Shown here: positions 17,026-25,187 of the stretch, one piece after another
Position numbering within the stretch: the stretch's first letter is position 1
Layout of the letters: each line of letters opens with the position of its first letter
From: Plantimonas leprariae
GTDB taxonomy: Bacteria > Pseudomonadota > Alphaproteobacteria > Rhizobiales > Rhizobiaceae
Assembly (NCBI RefSeq): GCF_008802405.1
Contig: NZ_VZDO01000015.1
Coordinates: forward strand, 62,001 to 126,000
DNA: 64,000 nucleotides
Direction: 5' to 3'
The notes under the pieces: model-generated
Databases searched by the model: none
The model's input: the letters and a program-made list of their open reading frames with translations, nothing else
What the model was told of the DNA's origin: nothing
Translations under genes and position numbers: made by a program

Positions 17026-17877
17026 TCAAGGAGCCGGCGCGAAGCGGAGCCGGGTGCCCCAGGGATCGCGAAGGGCGAGCCCGCCGTCGTCGCGCTCCGC
17101 CGCGACGCCCGCGCCCGTCGCCTTCGCCGCGAGCCGGTCGACGAAGGCGGGATCGCGCAGGCGGATCGCGACTTCCGCCAGGCCGGTCGTCGGCTCGGCG
17201 CGCGGCGCGGCGCCCCGGCTGTTCCAGACGTTGGCGGCCAGATGATGGTGGTAGCCGCCGGACGAGAAGAAGCTCGCGCCCGGATAGCGGGCGGTGACGT
17301 CGAGGCCGATGAGGCCGTTGTAGAAGATGTCGGCGGGCTCGACCGCGCCGACCTGCAGGTGGACGTGGCCGACCGTCGTGCCGGCCGGCGCCCCCTGCCA
17401 CGGCTCGGAGCCGGCCGCGCGGATGAGGGCGTCGGTGTCGAGCCGATCGGTGCGCATCGCCACCAGCCCGTCTGTCCAGGTCCAGGCGGCGCGCGACCGG
17501 TCGGCATAAATCTCGATGCCGTTGCCTTCCGGGTCGGCGAGGTAGACCGCCTCGCTGACGACATGGTCGGACGCGCCCTGCAGCGGCAGGCGCTTCTCCG
17601 CCATGTGGCGCAGCCAGCGGCCCAGATCGCCGCGCGTCGGCAGGAGGAAGGCCGTGTGGAACAGGCCGGCGTCGCGGGGTGAGCGCTCGCGCGCATGCGC
17701 GTCGCGGCGCAATTCCAGCAGCACGCGGTCGCCGGCGCCGAGCGCGCGGCTTTCGCCGTCGCGCCGGAGTTCGGCGAGGCCGATCACGTCGCGGTAGAAG
17801 TCGGCGACCCGGTCGAGGTCCCGGACGATGAGGGCGACCTTGTCGATCGCGAGCGGTGCGTCGTCGAACTCCGCCAT
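17026..17877 (-). CDS. Two-module VOC protein, ring-cleaving (catechol 2,3-)dioxygenase-like
   Basis: The 283-residue protein has two VOC modules: residues 1-140 (IDKVALIVRDLDRVADFYRDVIGL) and about 150-280 (TTVGHVHLQVGAVEPADIFYN). Possible metal ligands include the His of GHVHLQV, the histidines of GGYHHHLAANVW and a C-terminal acidic residue. It resembles CatE/MhqO-type dioxygenases and leads the operon with the esterase. A perfect 7-2-7 palindrome lies 16 bases before its start codon, with a degraded copy further up. This arrangement fits a repressor-controlled response to quinone-like or other electrophilic compounds. Confidence 0.85.
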   Translation of the reverse strand: MAEFDDAPLAIDKVALIVRDLDRVADFYRDVIGLAELRRDGESRALGAGDRVLLELRRDAHARERSPRDAGLFHTAFLLPTRGDLGRWLRHMAEKRLPLQGASDHVVSEAVYLADPEGNGIEIYADRSRAAWTWTDGLVAMRTDRLDTDALIRAAGSEPWQGAPAGTTVGHVHLQVGAVEPADIFYNGLIGLDVTARYPGASFFSSGGYHHHLAANVWNSRGAAPRAEPTTGLAEVAIRLRDPAFVDRLAAKATGAGVAAERDDGGLALRDPWGTRLRFAPAP

Positions 17878-17892
17878 GTGTGATTCTCCGGG

Positions 17893-17908
17893 TTAGCCGG
17901 TCGGCTAA
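17893..17908. promoter_or_regulatory. Perfect palindromic operator candidate TTAGCCGGTCGGCTAA
   Basis: The seven-base arms TTAGCCG and CGGCTAA are separated by two bases. The site begins 16 bases upstream of the VOC/esterase operon start codon, where a bound repressor would block transcription or initiation. MarR- or TetR-type repressors commonly control such operons; no regulator gene is adjacent. Confidence 0.55.
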
Positions 17909-17938
17909 ACATGCCGCTCGTCGCGGCGACGACCCTTC

Positions 17939-17954
17939 TTAGCCGGCCGGCCGA
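17939..17954. promoter_or_regulatory. Second, degenerate copy of the operator
   Basis: TTAGCCG is followed after the same 2-base gap by CGGCCGA, which keeps 5 of 7 arm bases of the first site. The centres of the two sites are 46 bases apart, roughly four and a half helical turns. Confidence 0.4.
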
Positions 17955-18009
17955 GCCGTTTCGCCCGCGAATTTGGAAACGGACCGTGCCTGATCCGGCG
18001 ACTTCGGCG

Positions 18010-18984
18010 TCAGATTCGCTCGACACCGACCGAGTAGCCGATGCGCCACGGCTCGCCAGCCCGCAACGCCACCGCCGTCGGAACCCCACGCCGCGCCGGC
18101 TCGCTTTCGCCCCGCGACGCCGCGGTGCCGAGGTCGAAGGCGGCGGCGACCGGCTCGACGCCGAGCGCCAGATGCCGGCCGTTCCACGGGGCATGGGCGC
18201 GGCCGCGATTACTGATCCAGAGCATCACCGCGGGGAGCTTCGCGGCGTCCCAGCGGAGCGTCGTACGGATGCCGGTCTCGCGGTTCGCCAGATCGACGCG
18301 GCCGCGCGCGCCGCCGACGAGCACCCGGCTCTCCGAACGCCCTGCCAGCGGCAGGCGCGTCAGGTCGAGCGTGCCGCCGGCGCGGAGCGGCATCCGCCGG
18401 AGATCGTCCGCGACCGCGCCCGGAACGAGCGGGCAGGGATCGGGCTGCGGGTCGTCGGGATGGGTGAAGACAGGTCCCGCGGCGTCCACCGCAAGCTCCA
18501 TCGCCCCCGGCCGTTCGGGCAGGGCGAAGACCGGATGGAGGCCGATCGGCAGCGCCGCGTCGGCGCGGGGGTGAACCGTCAGTTCGAAATCGAGTCCGGC
18601 GCCGTTCGGCGTCACGCGGCGCTGCAGCCGCTCGACCGGGTGGTCGGGCGGATAAACGATCGCGGCGACGAGGCTGCCATCGTCGATCCGCATGTCCCAG
18701 TCGTGGTTCGAGCCGAAGCCGTGCGGGAACGGGTCTTCCCAGCCGCCGCCCCTGTCCGCTTCCGCCGCGCCGAACGGCACGCAGGGCCATTCGCCGCGAA
18801 GCCCGTGCATCAGCCCTTCTTGCGCGTCGCCGTCGGGACGCTCGACCCACGGGGCGGTGTGGAACGGCCGGACATCCGTCCCGTCGGGAAGCGTGAACCG
18901 GACGGGGCCGAGCATCGCGCCGAGCGGCTGCAGCGTCGCGCTGCCGGCGGACCAGTCGAGGCGGATGGCGGGCGCTGGGGTCAT
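18010..18984 (-). CDS. Aldose-1-epimerase-like protein (galactose mutarotase fold)
   Basis: The 324-residue protein has the mutarotase-like beta-sandwich pattern: AMLGPVRFTLPDGTDVRPF early, FELTVHPRADAALPIGLHPVF in the middle (His of the substrate site) and LALGVEPVAAAFDLG late. It is only distantly like GalM, so it may bind or interconvert another sugar. It has no signal peptide. It lies upstream of the VOC/esterase operon on the same strand, but 132 bases with the operator sites separate them, so it is probably its own transcription unit. Confidence 0.75.
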   Translation of the reverse strand: MTPAPAIRLDWSAGSATLQPLGAMLGPVRFTLPDGTDVRPFHTAPWVERPDGDAQEGLMHGLRGEWPCVPFGAAEADRGGGWEDPFPHGFGSNHDWDMRIDDGSLVAAIVYPPDHPVERLQRRVTPNGAGLDFELTVHPRADAALPIGLHPVFALPERPGAMELAVDAAGPVFTHPDDPQPDPCPLVPGAVADDLRRMPLRAGGTLDLTRLPLAGRSESRVLVGGARGRVDLANRETGIRTTLRWDAAKLPAVMLWISNRGRAHAPWNGRHLALGVEPVAAAFDLGTAASRGESEPARRGVPTAVALRAGEPWRIGYSVGVERI

Positions 18985-19037
18985 GGGCGCAGACTTGCGA
19001 TGCGTCGCCCCGATGTCCAGCGCGGATCGCCGCGGTC

Positions 19038-19970
19038 TCAGTCCGCGGCGAAGGCGGCGCGGAGCGGCCCCCAGGCGCGCTCGTACCAGGCGAGGTTCCG
19101 CTCGCCCGGCGGCTGATCGACAATCACCGTCACCGTCGCGCCCGAAACCAGCGGAAAGTCGGCCGGCACGTTCTCGAAGCCGATGTCCACCGGCACCCGC
19201 TGCGCCAGCCGGATCCATTCGAACGCGGGCTCGGGCGCCAGCAGCAGGTCGGATGCCGTGGCGTTCTGCGAATCGGCGATGGCGCGCGCGATCGAGCGCA
19301 CCCGGCCCTGCAACACCTTGCCGCTCGCCATCATGCGCAGCCGCGCCGTCGCGCCGACCTCGATCCGCGGCAGCTTGGTTTCCATGAAGTACGCGTCGAC
19401 GCGATACGAGGCGGCGTCGACGATCGCCATCACCGCCGAGCCCGGCTGCGCGTAGTCGCCGACATCGACGCGAAGGTTGGTGACGAACCCGTCGACATTG
19501 GCGCGGATTTCCGTTCGAGCCAGATTGATCTGCGCGTCCTCCAGCGACGCCTGCGAGGCTTCGACGTTGGCGTTGGAGGAGGCGAGCTGCAGCTGCGCCT
19601 GCACGACGGTCGCCTGCGACACGGTGTTGGCGTCGCCGCGGCTGAGTTGCGTCGTGCGGTTGGTGTTGTCGGCCTGGATGTTGCGGTTGGCGATCGCGAC
19701 GTCGAGCTGCGCCTGCGCCTGGCGCACCGCCGACTGGTAGGTCGCCGGATCGATCCGCATCAGCAGGTCGCCCTTCTTCACCGGTGAGTTGTTGCGGACC
19801 GGCAGCTCGACGACATTGCCGGCGACGTAGCTCGCCACCTGCACGGTGCGGGCGAAGACGCGGGCGTCGCGCGTCCAGGGCGCCTCGAAATAGGTGGTCC
19901 AGATGAAGGTGACGCCGAAGACGGCGCCGATGACGAAAAGGGCGGTGAGGGCGAGGCGGACGACGATCAT
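19038..19970 (-). CDS. HlyD-family periplasmic adaptor of a FUSC efflux system (AaeA-like)
   Basis: The 310-residue membrane-fusion protein has an N-terminal membrane helix (LALTALFVIGAVFGVTFIW) and a biotinyl-lipoyl half (ASYVAGNVVELPVRNNSPVK). A helical hairpin near residues 75-145 is rich in Gln/Asn/Ala, followed by the second lipoyl half (NVDGFVTNLRVDVGDYA) and beta-barrel domains. It would join the inner-membrane FUSC pump to an outer-membrane channel. It is third in the operon FUSC - DUF1656 - HlyD, 13 bases after the DUF1656 stop. AaeA/AaeB exports aromatic carboxylic acids in E. coli; similar cargo is plausible. Confidence 0.92.
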   Translation of the reverse strand: MIVVRLALTALFVIGAVFGVTFIWTTYFEAPWTRDARVFARTVQVASYVAGNVVELPVRNNSPVKKGDLLMRIDPATYQSAVRQAQAQLDVAIANRNIQADNTNRTTQLSRGDANTVSQATVVQAQLQLASSNANVEASQASLEDAQINLARTEIRANVDGFVTNLRVDVGDYAQPGSAVMAIVDAASYRVDAYFMETKLPRIEVGATARLRMMASGKVLQGRVRSIARAIADSQNATASDLLLAPEPAFEWIRLAQRVPVDIGFENVPADFPLVSGATVTVIVDQPPGERNLAWYERAWGPLRAAFAAD

Positions 19971-19983
19971 TCGGGCGAGCGCT

Positions 19984-20187
19984 CTAAAAGTCCGGGTAGA
20001 GCGCCGACACGGCGCCGAAGAGAATCAGGAGGAGGCAGAGCCGGGCCAGCGGCGGGTGCCAGAACAGCGACCAAGCCTTGGCATGCAGCATCACCCGGTC
20101 GACGGCGAACCAGAGGATGCCCGCGATCACCGCGCAGAGCAGCAGCGAAGGAAAGAACAGGCCGGCGGCGGAGAGTTCATGCCGCAT
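19984..20187 (-). CDS. DUF1656 / AaeX-like small membrane protein
   Basis: The 67-residue protein has two transmembrane helices (AAGLFFPSLLLCAVIAGILWF and PPLARLCLLLILFGAVSALY) joined by a short basic loop, as in AaeX. The family nearly always sits between a FUSC pump gene and an HlyD adaptor gene, as here. It starts 4 bases after the FUSC stop codon. Its role in the pump is not known in detail. Confidence 0.9.
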   Translation of the reverse strand: MRHELSAAGLFFPSLLLCAVIAGILWFAVDRVMLHAKAWSLFWHPPLARLCLLLILFGAVSALYPDF

Positions 20188-20191
20188 CGCG

Positions 20192-22303
20192 CTAGCCTCC
20201 TGCCGCCTGCAGACGACGGTCCTCGACGAGGAGTTCGAGGAACTCGACGCCGAGCGCGAACCGAAGCGCACCTGCCCGCGCAAGTTCGGGCATGTCCGCG
20301 CCGGACGCGAGCGCCAAGGCCTCGCGCCGCGCCGTATCCAGCGTCGCGCGCGCTTCGGCCCCGTCGCGGGAGCCGGCTTCGGCCTGCACCGCCTCTGCCA
20401 CGTCCTCGAGGGAGGCGGCGAGGGGCCGCGGCAGGTGGCCGAGCCGCCGCAGCCGATGGAGTTCGTAGAGTTCGAGGCCTGCGGCCGCGACGGCCCGGCT
20501 GCGCCGGACATCGGTGCGGTTGGCCGGCTCGGCGAGATCGAGGTCGCCGCCGTAGTCGCCGATCGCGTCGAGCGACTGGGCGAGGAATTCGTCGGCCCGT
20601 GCGTCCCGGCCCCGCGCGGCCCGTGCCAGGAGCCGCGTTCCGGCGTCGTCGAGGTGCCGGCGCAGCCAGCGCTGGTTCTCCGGGAACAGGACGGTGAAGG
20701 CCGCGACGATCACCGGCGGCAGGAAGGCGAGCGCCGCCATCGCGTTGAAGGCGCCGAGCGCGTCGTAGGTCTCGGTGTTGGACGGCTGCAGGGCGGTCGC
20801 GAGGAAGATCGCGCCGCCGAGCGCGTAGGTGCGCAGCATCTGGTCGTAGCAGACGTAGAAGAACACGAAGAAGACGGAGCCGACGAGCGCCGCGAAGGCG
20901 GTGAAGGTCTCGACGTAGGGCAGGGCGGCTTCGAGCGCGAGCACGGGCAGGAACATCGCCGCGAAGCCCAGACCGAGGGCCTGTCCGCCAACCGTCAGCG
21001 CCGCGCGCGGCGCGATGGCCGGCAACGTGACGCAAAGTCCGGCCGCGATGAGCGCCAGGGTCTCGAAGGAGGAACTCGCGCTCGCGATCCAGAGCGTGGT
21101 GAGGCCGAGAAACACCAGCGCCGGTCGAAGGCCGCGCTCGAACGCCGCTCGCCAGTCCGGATAGCGGGGCGCGATGCGCTCCGTGCGCGGCGGCGGCTCC
21201 ATCGGGTCGCGGATCGCCGCTTCCGCGTCGAGATAGCCCGCCGCGTCCAGCGCGAAGCCCCGCAGGGCATCGAGCGCCATCGCCTCGCGGCTGGTGTCCC
21301 GGTCAGCGCGGCGGACGAGGTCGCGGATCGCCGGTCGGAGATCCATCTCCGCGACGCCGGCTCGAAACGCCGCCGCCTGTTCCCGGATCGCCGCTATCGG
21401 CGCGTCCGGCGGCGGAACGGCGGCGAGGATGCCGACGATCCGGGCGCTGGCCGCCTCGACTTCGGCCGAGAGTTCCGCGCCCTGCAGACCGGCCATGGCG
21501 TAGGACATCCGCTCGGCCGCGATGAGGAGCCGGTTCAGCCGGTTGGTCGCCTCCGTGGCTTTCCGCGTCGAGATCCTGCGGTGCGAGCGCTCCAGGCTCT
21601 GGGCCCTGAGGTTCGCGTAGGCGCCGGACAGCGCCTTCGTCAGCCCTTGCGTTTCCTCGACGCCGATCTCGTCGCCGACCGCGGCCGCGCGCCGCGAGAG
21701 TTCGAGCACTTTGGTCCGCGAATCGGCGAGCGCGTTCGTCAGGACGCGCGAGGCCGAGACGGGAAACACCACGAGCAGGACGACGAACGCCGCGGCGATG
21801 CCGATCAGCGTTTCCGTGGTGCGCGTCACCGCGATCTCGAAGCCGGTCGGCGCGTTCGACCCCGTGTCGAACACGATCACCAAGGCGGTGAGGCCGGACA
21901 CGGCATAGGCATAAGCGTCGAGCCCGACCTCGAAGCGCGCCAGCATGCCGACGGCGAGGATCCAGAGCGCCAGCGCCGCGACCACCGCCGCGCTGTTCTG
22001 CGCGAACAGCGCCAGCACCACCAGCGCGAAGGCGGCGCCGACCAGCGTTCCGATAAGGCGCGCGACGGAGCGCCAGACCGTCAGGCCCGAACTCGCCTGC
22101 GAGACGAGCGCCACAGTCAGGAGCGCCCAGTAGGAGCGATCGAGATCGAGAAGGAAGGAGCCGGCGAGAGCCAGCACCGCGATCAGCGCGACGTTCGTGG
22201 CGTAGACCAGCCGTTCCCTGCTGAAACCCGCGAGCCAGCGCGCGCCGTCGAACGCGTTCCGATGTGGCGGAGAGGGGGCGGACACAGCTTCGCTCGCCGT
22301 CAT
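20192..22303 (-). CDS. FUSC-family (fusaric acid resistance / AaeB-like) efflux pump
   Basis: The 703-residue inner-membrane protein has two blocks of about five or six transmembrane helices: residues 30-180 (LVYATNVALIAVLALAGSFLL onward) and about 390-540. Each block is followed by a cytoplasmic helical region, the standard FUSC layout. It is the first gene of the efflux operon. The family expels fusaric acid, hydroxybenzoates and related aromatic acids. No LysR-type regulator (AaeR-like) is adjacent. The upstream region has a repeated TTCSGAACGG motif that may be regulatory. Confidence 0.92.
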   Translation of the reverse strand: MTASEAVSAPSPPHRNAFDGARWLAGFSRERLVYATNVALIAVLALAGSFLLDLDRSYWALLTVALVSQASSGLTVWRSVARLIGTLVGAAFALVVLALFAQNSAAVVAALALWILAVGMLARFEVGLDAYAYAVSGLTALVIVFDTGSNAPTGFEIAVTRTTETLIGIAAAFVVLLVVFPVSASRVLTNALADSRTKVLELSRRAAAVGDEIGVEETQGLTKALSGAYANLRAQSLERSHRRISTRKATEATNRLNRLLIAAERMSYAMAGLQGAELSAEVEAASARIVGILAAVPPPDAPIAAIREQAAAFRAGVAEMDLRPAIRDLVRRADRDTSREAMALDALRGFALDAAGYLDAEAAIRDPMEPPPRTERIAPRYPDWRAAFERGLRPALVFLGLTTLWIASASSSFETLALIAAGLCVTLPAIAPRAALTVGGQALGLGFAAMFLPVLALEAALPYVETFTAFAALVGSVFFVFFYVCYDQMLRTYALGGAIFLATALQPSNTETYDALGAFNAMAALAFLPPVIVAAFTVLFPENQRWLRRHLDDAGTRLLARAARGRDARADEFLAQSLDAIGDYGGDLDLAEPANRTDVRRSRAVAAAGLELYELHRLRRLGHLPRPLAASLEDVAEAVQAEAGSRDGAEARATLDTARREALALASGADMPELARAGALRFALGVEFLELLVEDRRLQAAGG

Positions 22304-22320
22304 CGCGGCATAGGGCCTTC

Positions 22321-22379
22321 ACCTTCCGAACGGTTGGAGCGGCGCTCGAGCGGCCGAGCCACGATTCGGAACGGAAGGT
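22321..22379. repeat. Paired motif upstream of the FUSC operon
   Basis: TTCCGAACGG (22324-22333) recurs as TTCGGAACGG (22365-22374), and the outer ends ACCTTCCG and CGGAAGGT are inverted copies. The pair lies 18-76 bases upstream of the FUSC start codon. It could be a two-site operator; the statistical support is weak. Confidence 0.25.
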
Positions 22380-22475
22380 AATACCTCGCGTCCTCCCGTC
22401 GAGAGCGAAACGCTCCCGGCGGAACCGCTTCCGGACGGCCGTTATGAGAGTTCGGCTCGGGGGCCCGCGCGCCTG

Positions 22476-22682
22476 CTACTGCGCCGTGTAGACGTAGAAG
22501 CCGGTGCGCTCGATCACCGCGTTCGCGCTGGCATTGTCGAAATCGGCGAGCGCGCCGTTCACGCGGTCCATGCGGCCGGCATAGCGCCAGCCGGTGTCGC
22601 GCAGGAACGAGGGCATGATCCCGACATCCGGGATGACGCAGACGATCGAGGGGTCTTTCCGCTGATGAAAGACATTGAACAT
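22476..22682 (-). CDS. Small hypothetical protein (68 aa)
   Basis: A very strong ribosome binding site (GGGGGAGG) precedes the ATG, which argues for a real gene. The 68-residue soluble product (MFNVFHQRKDPSIVCVIPDV...) ends in VIERTGFYVYTAQ and matches no family I know. It lies between the FUSC operon, which reads the same way but starts 172 bases further on, and the divergent acuI gene. Confidence 0.65.
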   Translation of the reverse strand: MFNVFHQRKDPSIVCVIPDVGIMPSFLRDTGWRYAGRMDRVNGALADFDNASANAVIERTGFYVYTAQ

Positions 22683-22881
22683 CGCATCCTCCCCCGTTCG
22701 TCTCCGCTGATCCGGCCATATCTCACGCGATCTGGTCGGGATGATGACCGCGAACGCGCATTAGCCGAATCAGGTGCATGAATCGTGAATGCCGCGCGGC
22801 CGGAACCTGGAGTCGGGCGACTGGCCGGCAATGGCTCGCCGCGACATGTGATTCGGCGAGACGCAACGGAGACCGAGGCCC

Positions 22882-23868
22882 ATGTTCCGCGCCCTCCTCG
22901 CCGAGAAGATCGGCGACAGCACCCGCACGACGCTGCAGGAGATCGACGAGGCGCGGCTGCCGGACGGAGACGTCGCCGTAGAGGTGCTTTACTCGACGCT
23001 GAACTACAAGGACGCCCTGGCGATCACCGGCGACGGGCCGGTGGTGCGCTCGTTTCCGATGGTGCCGGGCATCGACCTCGCCGGCCGCGTGATGGAAAGC
23101 CGGCACCCGGACTGGCAGCCGGGCGACGCGGTCGTGCTGAACGGCTGGGGCGTCGGCGAAACGCATTGGGGCGCGCTCGCCGAAAAGGCGCGGCTCGACG
23201 GGAACTGGCTGATCCGGCTTCCCGCCGCCTTCGACGCGCGAAGCGCGATGGCGATCGGCACGGCCGGCTACACGGCGATGCTTTCGGTGATCGCGCTGGA
23301 GCGCCAGGGCGTCGCGCCGGACCGGGGCGAGGTCCTCGTCACCGGCGCGACCGGCGGCGTCGGCTCGGTCGCGGTGATGCTGCTGGCCCGGCTCGGCTAT
23401 TCGGTCGCCGCCGTCACGGGCCGGAGCGCAGAGCATGGCGACTACCTTCGCCGCCTCGGCGCCGCGACCGTGCTGGATCGGCAGGACTTCTCGGAAGCCG
23501 GCAAACCGCTCGGCAAGGAGCGCTGGGCCGGCGCGGTGGATTCGGTCGGCGGCCGGACGCTCGCCAACGTCTGCGCGACGCTCAAGCGCGGCGGCACCGT
23601 CGCCGCCTGCGGCCTCGCCGGCGGCATGGACCTGCCGGCCAGCGTCGCGCCATTCATCCTGCGCGGCGTCAGGCTGATCGGCATCGACAGCGTCTACCGC
23701 CCGCGCAACGAGCGGGAAGAGGCGTGGACGCGGCTCGGCGAACTCGTCGACGTGTCGCTGCTCGAAAGCGCGACGAGCGAGATCGGGCTGGAATCCGCGA
23801 TCGACGCCGCGCGCGGGCTGCTCGACGGTCGCTCGAAAGGGCGCATCGTCGTCGACGTCAGGCGCTGA
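22882..23868 (+). CDS. acuI: MDR-family NADPH oxidoreductase, acrylyl-CoA reductase type
   Basis: The 328-residue medium-chain dehydrogenase/reductase is of the YhdH/AcuI type, which lacks zinc ligands. STLNYKDALAITG and VPGIDLAGRV mark the catalytic domain, and VTGATGGVGSVAVMLLARLGY is the NADPH loop. Characterised AcuI proteins reduce acrylyl-CoA to propionyl-CoA and protect against acrylate toxicity; E. coli YhdH is the same family. The gene appears monocistronic, with a candidate promoter for the next operon in the 112 bases after it. Confidence 0.88.
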   Translation: MFRALLAEKIGDSTRTTLQEIDEARLPDGDVAVEVLYSTLNYKDALAITGDGPVVRSFPMVPGIDLAGRVMESRHPDWQPGDAVVLNGWGVGETHWGALAEKARLDGNWLIRLPAAFDARSAMAIGTAGYTAMLSVIALERQGVAPDRGEVLVTGATGGVGSVAVMLLARLGYSVAAVTGRSAEHGDYLRRLGAATVLDRQDFSEAGKPLGKERWAGAVDSVGGRTLANVCATLKRGGTVAACGLAGGMDLPASVAPFILRGVRLIGIDSVYRPRNEREEAWTRLGELVDVSLLESATSEIGLESAIDAARGLLDGRSKGRIVVDVRR

Positions 23869-23891
23869 GCGGCGGGACTTCGCCGGGGAGA

Positions 23892-23919
23892 TTGGCATCC
23901 GCGCCGGAAAGGCTTAAAT
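23892..23919 (+). promoter_or_regulatory. Candidate sigma-70 promoter of the glycosyltransferase/ABC operon
   Basis: TTGGCA (5 of 6 consensus) and TTAAAT (4 of 6) are spaced by 16 bases in the only intergenic gap that precedes the 11-gene run. The predicted transcript start is near 23926, about 55 bases before the first ATG. Confidence 0.5.
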
Positions 23920-23980
23920 CTGCCCCCGCCGGCACGGGCGTCGCGCGGCTTCGGACGGGAATGCGGCTTCTGATCGACCG

Positions 23981-25177
23981 ATGACCGGCAAGCGCCTCCT
24001 CATCTACAGCCACGACTCCTACGGCCTCGGGCACCTGCGCCGCTGCCAGACGATCGCGAACCATCTCACCGCGCTGCACGACGACCTCGCCGTCCTGATC
24101 GTCACCGGTTCGCCGGTGGTCGGCTCGTTCGACTTCCACCCGCGGGTGGACTTCATCCGCGTGCCGGGCATCGTGAAGCTCGACAACAACGCCTACGCCT
24201 CCTCGATGCCGGGCATCGCCGCCGAGGACATGATGGACGTTCGCGCCGTGATCATCCTCGAAGTCGCGCGCCGCTTCCGGCCGGACGTCTTCCTGGTCGA
24301 CAAGGAGCCGCTGGGCCTGAAGGGCGAGGTCCGCGACGCGCTGCTGTTCCTGCGCCGCGAGGGAACGCGCAACATCCTCGGCATCCGCGAGATTCTCGAC
24401 GACACGGGGCGGCTCAGGGACGAATGGGAGCGCAAGGGCGCGCTCGACGCCGTCGAGCAGCTCTACGACGAGATCTGGATCTACGGGCCGGAGAACGTCT
24501 ACCGGCCGCTTGACGGTCTCGGCCTGTCCGGGCAAGCGCTCGGCCGCGCGCGCTACACCGGCTACATCCGCCGGACGCTCAGCGAGGAGGCGAAGGCCGA
24601 GGACGGGGGCGAGGGGCCGTACATCCTCGTCCATGCCGGTGGCGGGGGCGACGGCGCGGCGGTGATCGACTGGGTGATCGCCGCCTACGAGCACGACCCG
24701 GACCTGCCGTGCCCGGCGCGGATCGTGTTCGGGCCTTTCCTGTCGGCCGACGAGCGCGCCGGCTTCCGCGACCGCGTCGCCGCGATCCCGAAGCTCAGCG
24801 CCGAAAGCTTCGTCACCAACATGGAGGCGCTGATCGACGGCGCGGTCGGCCTCGTGACGATGGGCGGCTACAACACGTTCTGCGAGATGCTCTCTTTCGA
24901 CAAGCCGACGCTGATGATGCCGCGAACGCGCCCGCGGCTGGAGCAGTTCATCCGCGCGACGCGAGCCGAGGAGCTCGGGCTGCTCCGCGTGATGCTGCCG
25001 GACGGCCGGCCGGACCCCGCGCGCATGGCCGCCGCGCTGCGCGGCCTGCCGGACCAGCCGAAGCCTTCTGCCGCCGGCCTGCCGAACCTCCTCAGCGGCC
25101 TCGACGAGATCGACCGCTTCTTCACCGAGGCCGTTTCGGCCCGGCGGCGCCGGCCGGCGCTCCTGAACATCGTCTGA
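23981..25177 (+). CDS. MurG-like (GT28-type) glycosyltransferase
   Basis: The 398-residue GT-B fold protein has the N-terminal glycine motif SYGLGHLRRCQTIANHL and the C-terminal donor-binding region VTMGGYNTFCEMLSFDKPT, where the Gly-Gly-x-Asn-Thr stretch corresponds to the UDP-sugar site of MurG-like enzymes. It has no membrane helix and probably acts at the inner face of the cytoplasmic membrane. It is the first gene of the long operon, 10 bases before the next gene. A second protein of the same kind lies at 28155. Donor and acceptor are unknown. Confidence 0.82.
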   Translation: MTGKRLLIYSHDSYGLGHLRRCQTIANHLTALHDDLAVLIVTGSPVVGSFDFHPRVDFIRVPGIVKLDNNAYASSMPGIAAEDMMDVRAVIILEVARRFRPDVFLVDKEPLGLKGEVRDALLFLRREGTRNILGIREILDDTGRLRDEWERKGALDAVEQLYDEIWIYGPENVYRPLDGLGLSGQALGRARYTGYIRRTLSEEAKAEDGGEGPYILVHAGGGGDGAAVIDWVIAAYEHDPDLPCPARIVFGPFLSADERAGFRDRVAAIPKLSAESFVTNMEALIDGAVGLVTMGGYNTFCEMLSFDKPTLMMPRTRPRLEQFIRATRAEELGLLRVMLPDGRPDPARMAAALRGLPDQPKPSAAGLPNLLSGLDEIDRFFTEAVSARRRRPALLNIV

Positions 25178-25187
25178 CGATCCCGCG

